From Letharia columbiana (Eukaryota > Ascomycota > Lecanoromycetes > Lecanorales > Parmeliaceae), in contig NW_023501093.1 in assembly GCF_014066305.1 (NCBI RefSeq), positions 186,001 to 250,000 of the forward strand: DNA of 64,000 nt, read 5' to 3'. The notes below the pieces were generated by a model. That model was not told the origin of the DNA. It did no database searches and saw only the letters and a list, made by a program, of their open reading frames with translations. Position numbers and translations under genes: made by a program. This document shows, piece after piece, positions 23,268 through 36,147 of this stretch (positions within the stretch are counted from its first letter, which is position 1; every line of letters starts with the position of its first letter).

Positions 23268-26200
23268 ATTCTAATCTCTTTATCTTTTAAAGAAAAAGGC
23301 CTATTATTATTATAATATCGAGTTTATCTTTAAATTATATAATAGAAAATGAAGATAATATTAAGAGCCGCTATAGCGCCGATAATAAGTTCGAGAATTT
23401 CTTATTAATAAAAGATCTTACTATAAAACAACGTCTTATAATTATTAGAGTCGAAAATCGTCGTTTAAAATAAGAATAAGAATTAATTATATTAAAGGTT
23501 TATAATCGCGAGCTTTATAACGTTAGCTTACTATCTACGATTAGTAAAAGCCTATCTATATTAATTACTATTGCGCCTCTAGCGAATATATTAATTAAAA
23601 TAAAAATACTTCGCTCTAAAAGAATACGTTCTTATAAGAGTATTAGTAAGAGAGAATACCTGCGCTAGTTCCGCGAAGTTGAAATTAAGTTTCTTATAAA
23701 TTCTAAATATTTTACTATTAATTAATTAAGAATTATTTATTATATATAATTCTTAGAAGATAATCTTAATATTTAATAATATAAATACTATTAAGCCTAT
23801 AATCTAAGAGATATAATTTTTAAATTCTTTAAGTAGTTTCTACTTAATTTAATAGCGGATTTAGTAAATTATTATTTTCTTGCTTACGAAAAGTAAAAGA
23901 AGATTAAATAACGCTTTAATTAGAAGATATTTATTTTTAAGATCTATCTAAAGAAGCTAGAGGCCTATATAATCTTATTTTCTAAGAAATATTAAGCTAA
24001 TTTCTTCTTAGCTAAACTTAAATTAAAATTTAAGAATAAGATTCTAAATACTAATAATATATTAAAATAACGAAAAGAAATTCTTATCTAGATTATTATA
24101 TAGAAAAAGATTTTAGAATATATATATTTTAATAGCGATTTTTATTTAAAGTCTTTAAAAGAGTTCGCTAAGGATAAGCCTTTAAAGAATTAAATTTCGA
24201 AGTCTAAATCGATTTTAAACGGCGGCGCTTACGTAGTGCGCACTTAAGACGATAATATAAAGCGTAAAATTAAATCCTTTAACTCTAATTATAAGAAGAA
24301 TAATTATTTTTATTATAGAAAATAGAGTTATTAAATATCTAAGTATCTAGACCTCGATAAATCGCTTATAATCTATATCGACGTAGTATTAATAAAAAAA
24401 GATTCGGTCTTATAATCGCCTTAGAAGCGAGATAAGAATAACGATTAATAGAGATAATTTCTTCTATTTTTACGAAGAAATAAATAAAGCTTTAGAGTAA
24501 ATAGAGGTAACTCGTTACTCTACTCGATACTAAAGTATATATTAATTTAATTTCATAAAAGTTCGTAATTTAATAGAATTTAAAATCTTATAACGCTATC
24601 TTATCGTAATTAAAAGCGCTAAGCGATTAAAGTATATATTACTATAGCGCGTATTAGCTGAATTATTAATTAGTAAATAGCTAAGATTAGAGTAAAAAGT
24701 ATAATATACTCTTCTATATTATTAACTAAAAAGGCTTTAATATTATATTAGATATACCTAGACTAAATTAATTATAAATATTATTAGATTTAGCGGCGAA
24801 GTAATAATAATTTAAAATTAACGCTAATAAATTATAGATTAAAGAATTAGTTAAATTTACCCGAATTATTAAATAAAAGTTAAATATATTTATAATCGTA
24901 TACGCTATAATAACGCGTAGCGAATTAAAAAACGAGTATAATTTAGAGCTCTCTTAAAAGTTATTAGAGTTTAATAATATTTTTTTTAACGAAAAAGTAG
25001 AGATCTTATCTACGTTTAAGTAGAGAGATTATATTATTAAGATCGAGAGCGATAAGAAGTCGTTATATAGCTTCTTATATAATTTATCTTAAACGAAGTT
25101 AGCGAAGCTACAGCGCTATCTAAAGAATTCCCTTTAAAAAAACTAAATTTATTACTCGACTTTCTTAATCGAAGTATTAATCTTTTTCATTTCTAAAAAG
25201 AATAGAAGACTTTATCTTTATATTAATTATCGAAATTTAAACGCGATAACTATTAAAAATCGATACTCGCTATCTCTAATTATTAAGACTCTAAATCGCT
25301 TATATAGCGCTAAAGTCTTTATAAAGCTAAATCTTAAGAATATCTATTATCGAATTTAAATAAAAGAAAGCGATAAGTAAAAAATAGCGTTTCGTAATCG
25401 CTATAGCCACTTCGAATATTTAATTATATCTTTTAAACTTATTAATACGTCGATAACTTTTTAAGCGTATATTAATAAAGCTCTTACGGATCTAATAAAT
25501 ATAATATATATAATATATTTAAATAATATTCTAATTTATAATACTAATTTAGCGAAGTATTAGCGATATATTAAGTAAATACTTAAGCGTTTATATTAGT
25601 TTCAACTATACACCAGTCTAAAGAAGTATTAATTCTATATCGAGCGAGTTAAGTTTCTAGAGTTTATTATATTTATTAAAGATATTATAATAAATTAAAA
25701 ATATATTACTATTATTAAGAAGTAATTAAAATTAAAAAGTTATTAAGATATATAAGTCTTTTTAGACTTTATTAATTTCTATTAGCGATTTATTTATAAC
25801 TATTTTAATATAATAACGCTATTTACTAACTTACTTAAAGAAAGTAAGAATAATAAGAAATCTAGATTATTAGAGTAAATAGATAACGCGAAGCTAGCAT
25901 TTTAGTAACTTCAAAGCACTTTCATAACCGCGCTATTTCTATACTACTATAACTTAGATTTAAAATTACATCTTAAGACCAACGCTTTTAACTTCGATAT
26001 AAAGACTATACTTTTATAATTAAATAAAAATAATTATTAATAATTAATAATATTTTAATTTAGAAAAATAATTTCTATAAAGTAAAACTATAAGATCTAT
26101 AATTAAGAGCTACTTATTATCGTAGTATCTATAAAATAATAGCGTTATTATCTAGAAGATAATACGTTTTATATTAAAGTTTTAACGAATTATAATAATC

Positions 26201-28339
26201 TTAAGAGCTTTATAAAATAGAAGAAATTAAACTTTAAATAAGTCTATTAGACGCTAAAGTTAATTATTTATAACTTTAAGATTTTTTATTAAGTAGATAA
26301 ACTAAACTTTATTAATCCGCTATCGCGACGTCTTAATTATAAAAGAATTTCATTATTAAATATTAAACTTTTATTAATATTATAAAATAAGCTTATACTT
26401 TAAATTAGCGGTAAGTAATTATAAAGAAATAAGAAGATTATAGCGGTTATAGCGCTTATATTTCGTATTATTAGCGTTTAGATAATTATTTCTAAAAGAA
26501 AGTCTAAGATTATATAAGAGACTACTTATAACGTATTTTAAAGATTAATAAAAATATTAATTCGAGATCTATAAGTCTATAATAATTAAGTAAGCTCTTT
26601 TTAAATTAATATTAATAAGCTAGCGATTAAGCGTTATGTACGTAATTAAATATAAATCTTAAACTTTAAAAAATTATTAAGATATAATAGTTATTTTTAT
26701 ATTTTTAAAGATAAGGCCTTAAAAAAAGAGCTTATTAATAAATATTATAATAATTTATTATTAGAATACTTTAACGCTACGAAAACGTATAAGCTACTTA
26801 TTTATAAATATTATTAAAATAAAAGTTTAAAGTAAGTTATTAATTATATTAAGATATATAATATTTATTAGCGAATTAAAGCTTCGCGATATCGTCTATA
26901 TAGCGAATTAAGCTCGCTTTCTATCGCTATTAAGTTATAAAAGAAAATTTCTATAAACTTTATTATCGACTTATTAGCGAGTAAATATAAAAATATTATC
27001 TATAATACTATTCTAATTATAGTAAATTAATTTATAAAAATAATAAGATATATTTCTATATTTATTATAATCGATATCGCTTAGCTAATAAAAGTATTTT
27101 ATTTTAAAATAGTATATCGCTATAATATATTAAACGATATTATTAATAATAGAGGCTTTATATTTACTAATAGCTTCTAATTCGTTATTTACTTTTATTC
27201 TAAAATTAAGCGGCGCTTAAGTATCGCCTTTTATTTATAAATCGACGAGTAGATTAAGCGATAAAATTAGATATTAAAATATTTCTTACGCGTATTTATT
27301 AATGATAAGTAAAACGTTTAAATAAAATAATTATTAATAATAGAGTTCGCTTATATAAATAGTTAATATTTCTTTATTAAAATAATATTATTCTTTCTAA
27401 TATATAAATATCATTCTAAAATTTATTAGAAGATCGAGAACGACTTTATTGAGAAGGAGATATCCGCTATAAATAATAGAATAAAGAAGTTATAAATATT
27501 AAGAGATAAGATAGTAGAGCGCCTTTATAGTACGATTATAGCTTAGTTTAAGTACTATAATAAAACGCATTAACCTTAAAGCTATAAAATAAATAATTTA
27601 ATAATATTAGCGACTAAGAATTTAAAATAAAAATATCTAAGTAAAAAGTTATTTTATAAATTTATAGAATTATTTTAGATTATAGATAAGATAAGAGCGT
27701 AGACGTATCGCCTACTTCTATTCTCGATATATAGAATTTATAATATCTTTTATATATCGTTACTTAAGTCTTATTATCTTCGCGATTATAATAATATAGC
27801 GAAAGTCTTTATATAGGCTCTTAATCTTATTAATAACAATAAGCTTTAGAAAATTAAAGAAATTATTAATAAAGTTAAATATAAAAAAGATATCTAATAT
27901 AAAGTTAAATAAATTAGTTAAGATAAAGAGTATAATTAATAATTACTAAATAATAAACTTATTAATACTAGTAAGCTAATCTAAATCTATAAATAGGCGA
28001 GTAATAAGCGAAAGTATTAAATAATAAATAATAAGTCTCTTATTACTAAAAAGCTTAATTAATTATATAAATTAATAACGAGTAAGTAAAGGTAATAAAA
28101 TAAGATATAATTATTAATTAGATTAAATATATTTCTAGATAATACTTATATTACGCGTATACTCCTCTATACTTATTACTATTAAGATATAAATTAATAA
28201 AATAATTATATTATTTAACTATCTATTAAACTCTATTATAAAAGAAGTTTATCGTATTAAAGTATATATTATTAATATAGATATATTTTTATTTAGAGTA
28301 ATTATTAAAGAATTATCTAGAGATCTTACATTAGCGCTA

Positions 28340-28870
28340 CTATTAAAAAAAGGTTACTATTTAAATATCCTTCGTTATCTTAGCGTTAAAAATTAAATTA
28401 AGTTTATTAATCTAGTTCTTTAACGAGAAGATAATTAAAGTATAATCTTCGAGTTAATATTCGTCGACGTTCATTATATACCGACGAAGGCTCTCGAGCT
28501 TCTTCTTTAATAACTCATTTATCTCCTTTAATTCCTCTATATACTTATATATCATTATAAACTAATCTTAGAGATCTATAATTATAATAGAGGTAATCGA
28601 AATTATCGTTATCGTATATCTTTATAACTTACGCTATTAAGTAATCTTCTTATCGAGCTTAATCTATCGATAAAATAGCTTTTAAGACTATTTAGCGCGG
28701 CGATAGCGTCGTATTAATTTCCTTATCTACGTTTAAAGATATAGAGAGATTTTAATATAGCGGCTAATACTATATTTTTTAATCTTATAATTATCGTAGA
28801 AGAAAGACTTATCTTAAATATATAAATTATTACCTCGATAAAAGTAAGTTCTATATAATAAATTAGATAT
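28340..28870 (-). pseudogene. Degenerate minus-strand reading frame inside the LTR element, downstream of pol
   Basis: Read on the minus strand, the stretch has few stops, and those present are mostly TAA/TAG of the kind RIP makes from Gln or Trp codons. One part reads AALNSLKSYFID and RRLLNSVSYKDI (about 28,620-28,710). After a frame change another reads YIEELKEINELLKKKLESL (about 28,490-28,550), a likely coiled coil, and runs to clustered stops near 28,340. I recognise no family. In RIP-mutated AT-rich DNA, low stop density on the strand opposite gag-pol is unexpected. The frame change may be an intron or an indel. Confidence 0.4.
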
Positions 28871-29837
28871 TAGAATTTATTAGTAGTTATATATATAAAG
28901 CGATAATAATAAAAATAATTAAGGGTTAGTAGTTACGCCTATAAAGCGACTATATACTTACTATTAAAATTATTATTATTATTAAAAAAGAGTATTATAA
29001 AATTATTAGTCTACGTATTAACGCGATTAATAATAATAAGATACTTATAATAAAGAGAAGTAGACTACTAATATAATGAGATATACTATACTTACATTAG
29101 TATTAATATCGATATTATAGCGCTAAAATAAATACTTATAAAAGAGATATTAGAAGTTACAAAGAACAAAAATAAATAATTTGAAAGGGGTTTTTATATT
29201 CTTTATCGCAGCGCTATTACTAGCGAATAATACTTAATAATATAGATAATAGCGACGTAATAATATTTTACTATTATCTACTAGACCGCGTTACCTAACT
29301 ATCGTTATTATTTCTACTTATTAATTAATAATTAAGAGTATTATTATAAACGCGTCGCTTTATCGATTACTCCCTTCGAATTACTATAATAAAGGTTATT
29401 ATTACGTTATTTTACTATAGATATAATACGCTATAAAAACGACGTTACTTATAGAGAAACTCTTCTCTCTCCTTTTACCCACTAAGTTTTCGAGATTTTA
29501 TTATAAATTTTTAAATCTAATATTATTCGCTATAAAGGCTATTAACTAGCGCTATAAAAACGTTAATACTAAGCGCGTTAATTTACTATAGATTATTATT
29601 AACTAATATTATAAAAGCGATATTATTCTCGAAGATAATATTAATATTATTATATAATATATTAGTAACGCGCCTACGGCGCGTAAGGGTTAGTTTTATC
29701 GCGTTATTAAAATGATATCGCAATCTTAATAGATTAACTCTTTTCCCTTATTTTTCTACTAGAGTTTAAAGGTTTTTTAATAAGCGTTCTATTTTTACTT
29801 AAGCGTTTAGAAATTAAAATCTAAAAGAGAAGATAAT

Positions 29838-30112
29838 TATTAGACCTAATGCGTTATAAATCTTAGCGCTACTTATACTAAGGCGTTGATATCGTATATT
29901 CTATATTAGAGTTTCTTTTAGAGTTTAATTTTAATAATATATCTCGTATATCTAGAGGCTTGGCGGATATAGGTCTACTTCGTATATCTCGAAATTTTAA
30001 TATTTCTTAGAAATTAGTTCTATTATCAAATATACTATTAAACTTTATAATAATACTACGTCTTTTATAGTCTATACCCGCTAGCTAATCGCTAGTAAAC
30101 TACGCTCTTATA
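29838..30112 (+). repeat. 3' LTR of the nested Ty3/gypsy element
   Basis: 275 bp, same length as the 5' copy. It begins TATTAGACC and ends CTCTTATA, followed by the duplicated AGATA at 30,113-30,117. Just upstream, around 29,822-29,836, lies the purine run AAAAGAGAAGATAA expected of a polypurine tract. Confidence 0.92.
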
Positions 30113-32892
30113 AGATAAGTAATAGCGCGAGAGTAATTATTAAAATATATAGTCTTCTACTTTATAAAGTGAGGATTAATATATTTAATATTAAAGATAT
30201 AACTATAGTAATTAAAAGGGTTTAAAATGAGAATATTAATACGCTAAGTCTTAATATAGTATAACTAGACTAATTTAACGCGAATAAAGAGAATTATAAT
30301 AAGAGTTTATTAATTATTAAATTAGTATCTCTAGAGAAAGGAAATAGAGTATTAGAAGAAGGCCTAGTTATCGATTCGAAACTATATAGCTATTACGTCT
30401 ATAATAAGTAATATAGATTAAAGTAATACTTCGTATATTGGAAATATAATTATCTATCGATTATATATTCTAAAAAGAATTACTTAGTATACGGGAAATA
30501 CTTAGAAAAGTATTATTATAAAGATTATATAACCGATACTCGTAAATATTCGATTTACGAGAGATTATATAAGGCTTAAAATAAGATATATATAGTAAAG
30601 AAGAGAAAGATAGCGAGAATGAGAATGGCGAGATAATAAACTTTTTTACGATTTATAATAATAAAGAAGGTATTAACTAGCTATTAAATAAGCGATTAAT
30701 TAAGTAATTACTTTTAGAATACGTTTAATCGTAGGCGAAATAAGGAATTTTTTCTAAGGTTAATATTTACGCGCGGTGGGCTAGTAAATAAAGATAGAAT
30801 AGTTAGTAGAAGAGAAATTAGAGCGTTAAATCTCGAAAGAACTACTATATCGAATCTCTAGTTAAGTAGAAGAAGATATACTTTTATATTATTAATAAGA
30901 GTTTTATCTAGAAATAGATTATTCTTTAAAGTAGTAAATGAAGTTAAATAATATAAGAATGATATAGCGATGAGAAAAATTAATAATCTCGAGAATAATA
31001 GATAGCCTCTAAGTTAAAAGAGTGATAATAAGAGAATTACGATTCTCGTTAATGGAAATAAAAAGAGATATATTCGATTTATCGATAATTAAGAAAAGAA
31101 GAATACTTAGAAAGAAAATATGAATTCTATAGACTAGGCGGAGTGAGTAAGTAATATTAATAATAATATCGAGAAATAGTAGTATATTTTAGTTAGCTAT
31201 TAATACTATAATATAATATAAAAAAATCTAGAATAGTTATAGTAGAATTCTTCGATAATAAAAAGATCTATAATATCGATATAGTAGTAATTTAGAAGCT
31301 CTAGAGAAATATTAATATAAATATATCGTATTATCTTTTAAAGAATAGATTTAATTTAATCTACCTCTATTATAATAATATATAAGTATACTTCTATATT
31401 AATAAAAGAATATTATTAAAGCAATAATACTTATTATATTATTTATCGAACCTCTATACTCTTAATATCAAGTTCGAAAATAATAGAATTATATATATAT
31501 ATAATATTTATAACCTCGATAATTAATAAATAGACGAACTTAATAAATTATATAAGACGCTTATAAAGTCTAAGAATAATGAATAGATTATATTAGGCGA
31601 CTTTAACCTTTATTATATAATATAGAGAAAATTAAATACTTATATCGATAAGAGAGTAGAAGAATTAATATTTATAGCGAAAGAATTCGCTATAGAATAA
31701 GTATTACTAGTAGAAACGGTAATATATAAAAAAAACTATTAAATAATAATAGATCTATTATTCGCTACTTTAATACTAATAGTAAATATTATTAATTATA
31801 ATATTAAAAATAATTTCGAAAGCGAATCTAATTATCTTTTAATTTTTATAAAGCTTAAGCTAGCCGTAATGGAGTTAGTATTAATAATATATCGAAACTT
31901 TAATAAATTAAATATCGAGGTTCTAAGAGAAATACTCGCTAGAGTTATAGTATCGAAAGAGTATCTAGTTAATTCCTCGAGAAATAATAAAAATCTTATT
32001 AACGATAGTATCGATTATTAAATAGTAATTATTATTAACTCTATTTAAGCGGCTATAAAGAAGTTTACTTCGATTATTAGATTATCGCTATAATTTAAAT
32101 TAAAATTTACGCTAGAATATAAGAAAGTATAAAGATATTATAAATTACTAAAAAGAAGTTAAAGAATAACGCTTTTAAAGAAAGTATAAAATAAGTATAA
32201 AGTCGCTAAAAACTTTAAAAATAATCTAATTAAGAGAACTATTAGAAAGGCGTTTAGAGAGTTTATAATAGAGGCGTATAAGTCGCTATAAATAATATAG
32301 AAAAAGATTAAGTAAGTTAGAAAACAACTTACAATATAGACGTATCTCTCTTTACTATTTAATAAAGATAAATAAGAATATAACAAATCAGACTCGAAGG
32401 TAGATCTTCTTATAAGAATATTCTTTTTACTATCGATATAGACGAAGTTAAATAATATTAACGTCGATATAACGTATTTATAAGTCTATCTAATAGATAT
32501 AATTATCGTAAATAAGATAAGAAAGGCTATAATATAAGTATCGTTAAAGAGAGCCTTAAGAGAAGATACGATTCTTAATCTAATTTTTAAGAAGATCCTA
32601 GAGCTGTTACTTTCTTATCTATATAGAATATTTAATATATATATAATAAACGGCTACTACTTAGAGTACTTTAGAATATCGATAATAATTATTCTTTCGA
32701 AGTTAAATAAGAATTACTCGATTTTTAAAGGATATTAATTAATAGCTCTACTTAATACTATAGAAAAGGCGATAAAGTTTATTCTTACTAGAAGAATAGC
32801 GTATCTTGCGAAGATATATAAACTCCTATCGACTATATATATGAGAGACCGTAGATTACGATTATATGAATACGATATTTACTATCTTCTAT

Positions 32893-33517
32893 ATCTGCAA
32901 ATCTGAAAAGTTCCTTTCCGCACGATTTCCGCCGGGTCCGCATTATAAGCACGATTTAGTCTATTTAGTAGACTTTATTTATATTTAACTCTTTCCGCCA
33001 GTTCAGTAACTATTCTAACCCTTTTCGTCAGTTCTATTAATTTAGTAACTTTAAAAATTTTTAGCAACTTTAAAAATTTTGCGTAATATACTCTAATACA
33101 TTATAAGTACTATTTTATATATATATAATATTAATATATATTATTATTAATATACGTATTATTATACGCTATATTAGAGTATCACTTACGCGACTAATTT
33201 TATTAAATTATTTAATTCTATAGTTAAATTTGAGTTAGCGTTAATACTTATCGTCGTAGAATCTTATCGTCATAACGTCGATTATTAGAACTTTTCTTTT
33301 TTTATATATATTGCTACTAAACTAATAGAACTAGCGGAAAAAATTAAGATAGTTACTAAACCGGCGGAATTTAGATAAATTCTAATCAGATTTACTAAAT
33401 CGATAGAATTTGGGCGGATTCTAATTAGATTTACTGATTCGGCGGATTTTGTAATTTCCGCGACAAACGCGCGATCAGCAATTTCAAATTTTGCAGAAAC
33501 TTTTTAGATTTGCAGAT
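32893..33517. mobile_element. MITE-like element with long (sub)terminal inverted repeats, inserted in the LINE reverse transcriptase
   Basis: It begins ATCTGCAAATCTGAAAAGTT and ends with the inverse, AACTTTTTAGATTTGCAGAT. Inner blocks are also inverted: CCGCCAGTTCAGTAACTAT near 33,000 pairs with the segment around 33,340-33,365. Short tandem units (TTCTAAT-AGATTTACT) occur near 33,370-33,445. No ORF. The ends keep G+C-rich words such as CCGCCGGGTCCGC that the surrounding LINE has lost. The LINE reading frame is continuous across the site when the element is removed. Flanking bases suggest a TA-type duplication (Tc1/mariner-like), but this is not clear-cut. Confidence 0.8.
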
Positions 33518-35799
33518 GTAGAAAGAATATATTAGATCTAAAACTCTAATAAAGTAGCTATAATGTTATTGCTAGACGTTTTAGATATATATAATAAAGT
33601 CTCTTATTCTCGATTACTTTATAATCTTTAAAAGCGAAAAATCGATATAAGAGTAGTTAATTAAGTAGAATTATTCTTATTTAATAGAATAATAGTACTA
33701 AAAATAAGTAAATACTTTATATTAAAGACTTTCATAGTAATCGAAATTCCTTAAGAATTATCGCTATCGCCTATACTTTATCTCTTCTATAATTTAGATC
33801 TTATTAATAAATATAATAATCGCATCGACTTAGAAATAATAGCTATCGACTTCGTAGACGATATAGATCTTCTAATAGTAGAAGACTTTATCGAGAAAAA
33901 CTATAACGCACTTCGTAAAATCTATAATAAAGTTTATATAAAGTAGGCGTTACGATATGAATCGAAGTTTAATTTTAGTAAATATTAACTATTATATCTT
34001 AGTAGAAAATAGAGATTTAGCTTAGATTATTCTTTATAACTTAACGAGAGATAATATATTAAGACGAGACGCTTTATTCGCTATCTAGAAGTCGAAATCG
34101 ACTTTAAACTTCTATAGAGTTATTATAATAAGGAGATTCGATCTAAAGCTATTAAAAGTATCGAGATATTAGCGAGAATTATTAAATCGATATAGAGTAA
34201 TAACTATAAGAGTATAAGACAGCTCTATTAGACGATAATTATCTTATAAATAACGTACTATTACTTAGCATAATACTAGTCTAAAAATACTATCGATTAT
34301 AATAAAACTTATCTCTTATCGCTATAAAGGATTTAATCTCAGATAAAGAGAAAGATAATTAAAGCATTTAAGGCTATATTTATTTCAGTATTCAATATAG
34401 AAGCGTATCTTCTATTAGTTAAATAATAGCTAAATAAAATTACCTCAAAAGCTATCTTACGAATCGCCACTAATTTAATATATAGCGAGATTATTAAGTT
34501 ACGATTTAAGCGATAGAAGTTTAAAAGAAAATTTAAAAAGAATAGAAAATTAAGTTTACTAAAGCGATATACTAATAGATTCGAAGAACGATACGGCGAT
34601 ATTAATAAGATTAAGAAACTACGCTCTTTCAGCGCCGCCCTCGATTAAGAGCCTCTTAAAATAATAATTTATAAGATTAAGAAAGTCGCTAAAGAACTAG
34701 CTAAAAGATCGATTAATAAGAAATATATAATAATATATATAGACGATAGCGAGATTAATAAAAAGATAAAAGTATTAGCTATATCGTTAGATATTAATTC
34801 TACTTTTAATATCTATTTAGACTTAAATAACTAGTATATAATATACTCGACGAAGTTATATAATATTCTTTAAGCTTTAATTATAATAGTTATATACTAA
34901 ATAAGGTTATAACTTAGTAAAATTATAGTAAATACGAATAATTAAGTATTAATTTAAACTATCGAAGACTCGAGTAAGTATTTAAGATAGATCTATATAA
35001 TATAAGTAGTATAGATTATTAATTCGCTAAGATATTATAAGGTAATAATAGAATTACATTAGATTTCGATATATATTAATATTAATAATAATAAATAGGC
35101 GGATAAAGAGGTGAAGAAGGCTATTAGCTAGCGAGAGCGAGTAATTTATAATAAAAGAGTAAAGGTAAATACTAACGAAATAGCTTAATTATTAGTTATA
35201 TAGATAAGAATAATATCGATAGTTAAGATAGCTATTAGAGACTACGCGATAAAATAATAAACTATTAAATAAATTAACGAGAAGCGAGACGATATTCTTA
35301 GAAGGATTTAATTAATATTATCGAAATAAATATAATTTCTATATTCGAGAGTTAAGCGCGTTAAGACGTCGCTGATAACGTAAATAAGAATCGAGAAAAT
35401 AGATCTTAAGGTCTTTCTTTATAATTAATAGATATCGAATATAGAGAATAAAGAATACGAGTGTAAAGCGAAGTAGACGGCTCGATATATTTTTTACGAA
35501 TATAGGCTATTTAGTAAGAAGCGAGGAAAGTAGTAGATTAAAGAAAGAAGAAAGGTGAAAGAGAGAGTTATTACTTATAAGAATATGCTAATAAAGCTAC
35601 GCTACGCCTCTATAGCGACAAACTTTATAAGAAATACTAGGCTTATTAGATAATATTAAGCCCTTAATAAAAATTAATAATAAGAATTTATTAGAGTAGA
35701 CGATTAAAAAGAAGGATATAATTAAGATGAAAGGGTTCTAGCGATATAGAGTATATTTCTTTCTAAGAATTAAATATAATAAGACGCGAACCATAACGG

Positions 35800-36147
35800 T
35801 AACTTATATAGCCTTATTTATTTGAGATCATATAATTGATTAAAAGGATCAGATAGATTACGTAATTCGCATAGTCGGCCACTAGGGTAAGACTTCAGGG
35901 TAGTATGATGTAATCAATCAATCAAAAAAATCAATGAATCCTTGAAAACATTAAAGCACGTCACTAGCATCGGATTGCTACTACGGATCGTGTTCCTGTT
36001 TTCGCAGTGGCGAGAGCCATACAACTGACTTCTGAAGCCCGCGTCATCTTCCACAGACTGACAGACCTATAGATTCTGACAGTCCATCAATCACCAGGTA
36101 AATGGAACCGCGTTAATAGTGTAGTCTTCAACCATCAACAATCAACA
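35800..36147. other. Right edge of the AT-rich island
   Basis: Base composition returns to normal near 35,830-35,900. The stretch holds TCAATCAA-type simple repeats (about 35,910-35,940) and no gene. Confidence 0.5.

Larger units (their letters stand above)
22988..30117 (+). mobile_element. Ty3/gypsy chromodomain LTR retrotransposon, complete but RIP-inactivated
   Basis: LTRs at 22,993-23,267 and 29,838-30,112 with AGATA duplications at 22,988-22,992 and 30,113-30,117. In order on the plus strand: gag (about 23,340-24,400, ending in a CCHC knuckle recognisable near 24,300); aspartic protease (LLDT followed by V-Y-I-N-L-I near 24,510); reverse transcriptase (about 25,140-25,700); RNase H (about 25,900-26,300); integrase (about 26,690-27,550); and a chromodomain-like tail (about 27,800-27,960). 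A purine-rich tract precedes the 3' LTR. Frames are cut by many TAA/TAG stops. About 1.8 kb between pol and the 3' LTR is extra space with a minus-strand reading frame. The insertion lies in ORF1 of the LINE. Confidence 0.9.
22260..35800 (+). mobile_element. Tad1-type LINE (non-LTR retrotransposon), RIP-mutated, host of two nested insertions
   Basis: The element reads on the plus strand in three pieces. ORF1 begins near 22,332 and breaks at 22,987; it resumes at 30,118 with SARV-type residues and reaches a CCHC-like knuckle region near 30,390-30,540. ORF2 has an endonuclease (ILGDFNLYY near 31,600; SESNYL near 31,820), a reverse transcriptase from about 32,450, interrupted at 32,892 and resuming at 33,518 (LLLDVLDIYNKVS), and an RNase H (IIIYIDDSEIN near 34,730). 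The remaining LINE is about 5.7 kb, normal for this clade. Most stops are TAA/TAG at places expected to be Gln or Trp, as produced by RIP. No long ORF survives. Exact ends are uncertain; the 3' end is near 35,770-35,820. Confidence 0.8.

Noticed and set aside
32159..32386. Short minus-strand ORF inside the LINE
   Set aside because: The plus strand reads as LINE ORF2 sequence here; the minus ORF is hydrophobic AT-rich shadow translation.
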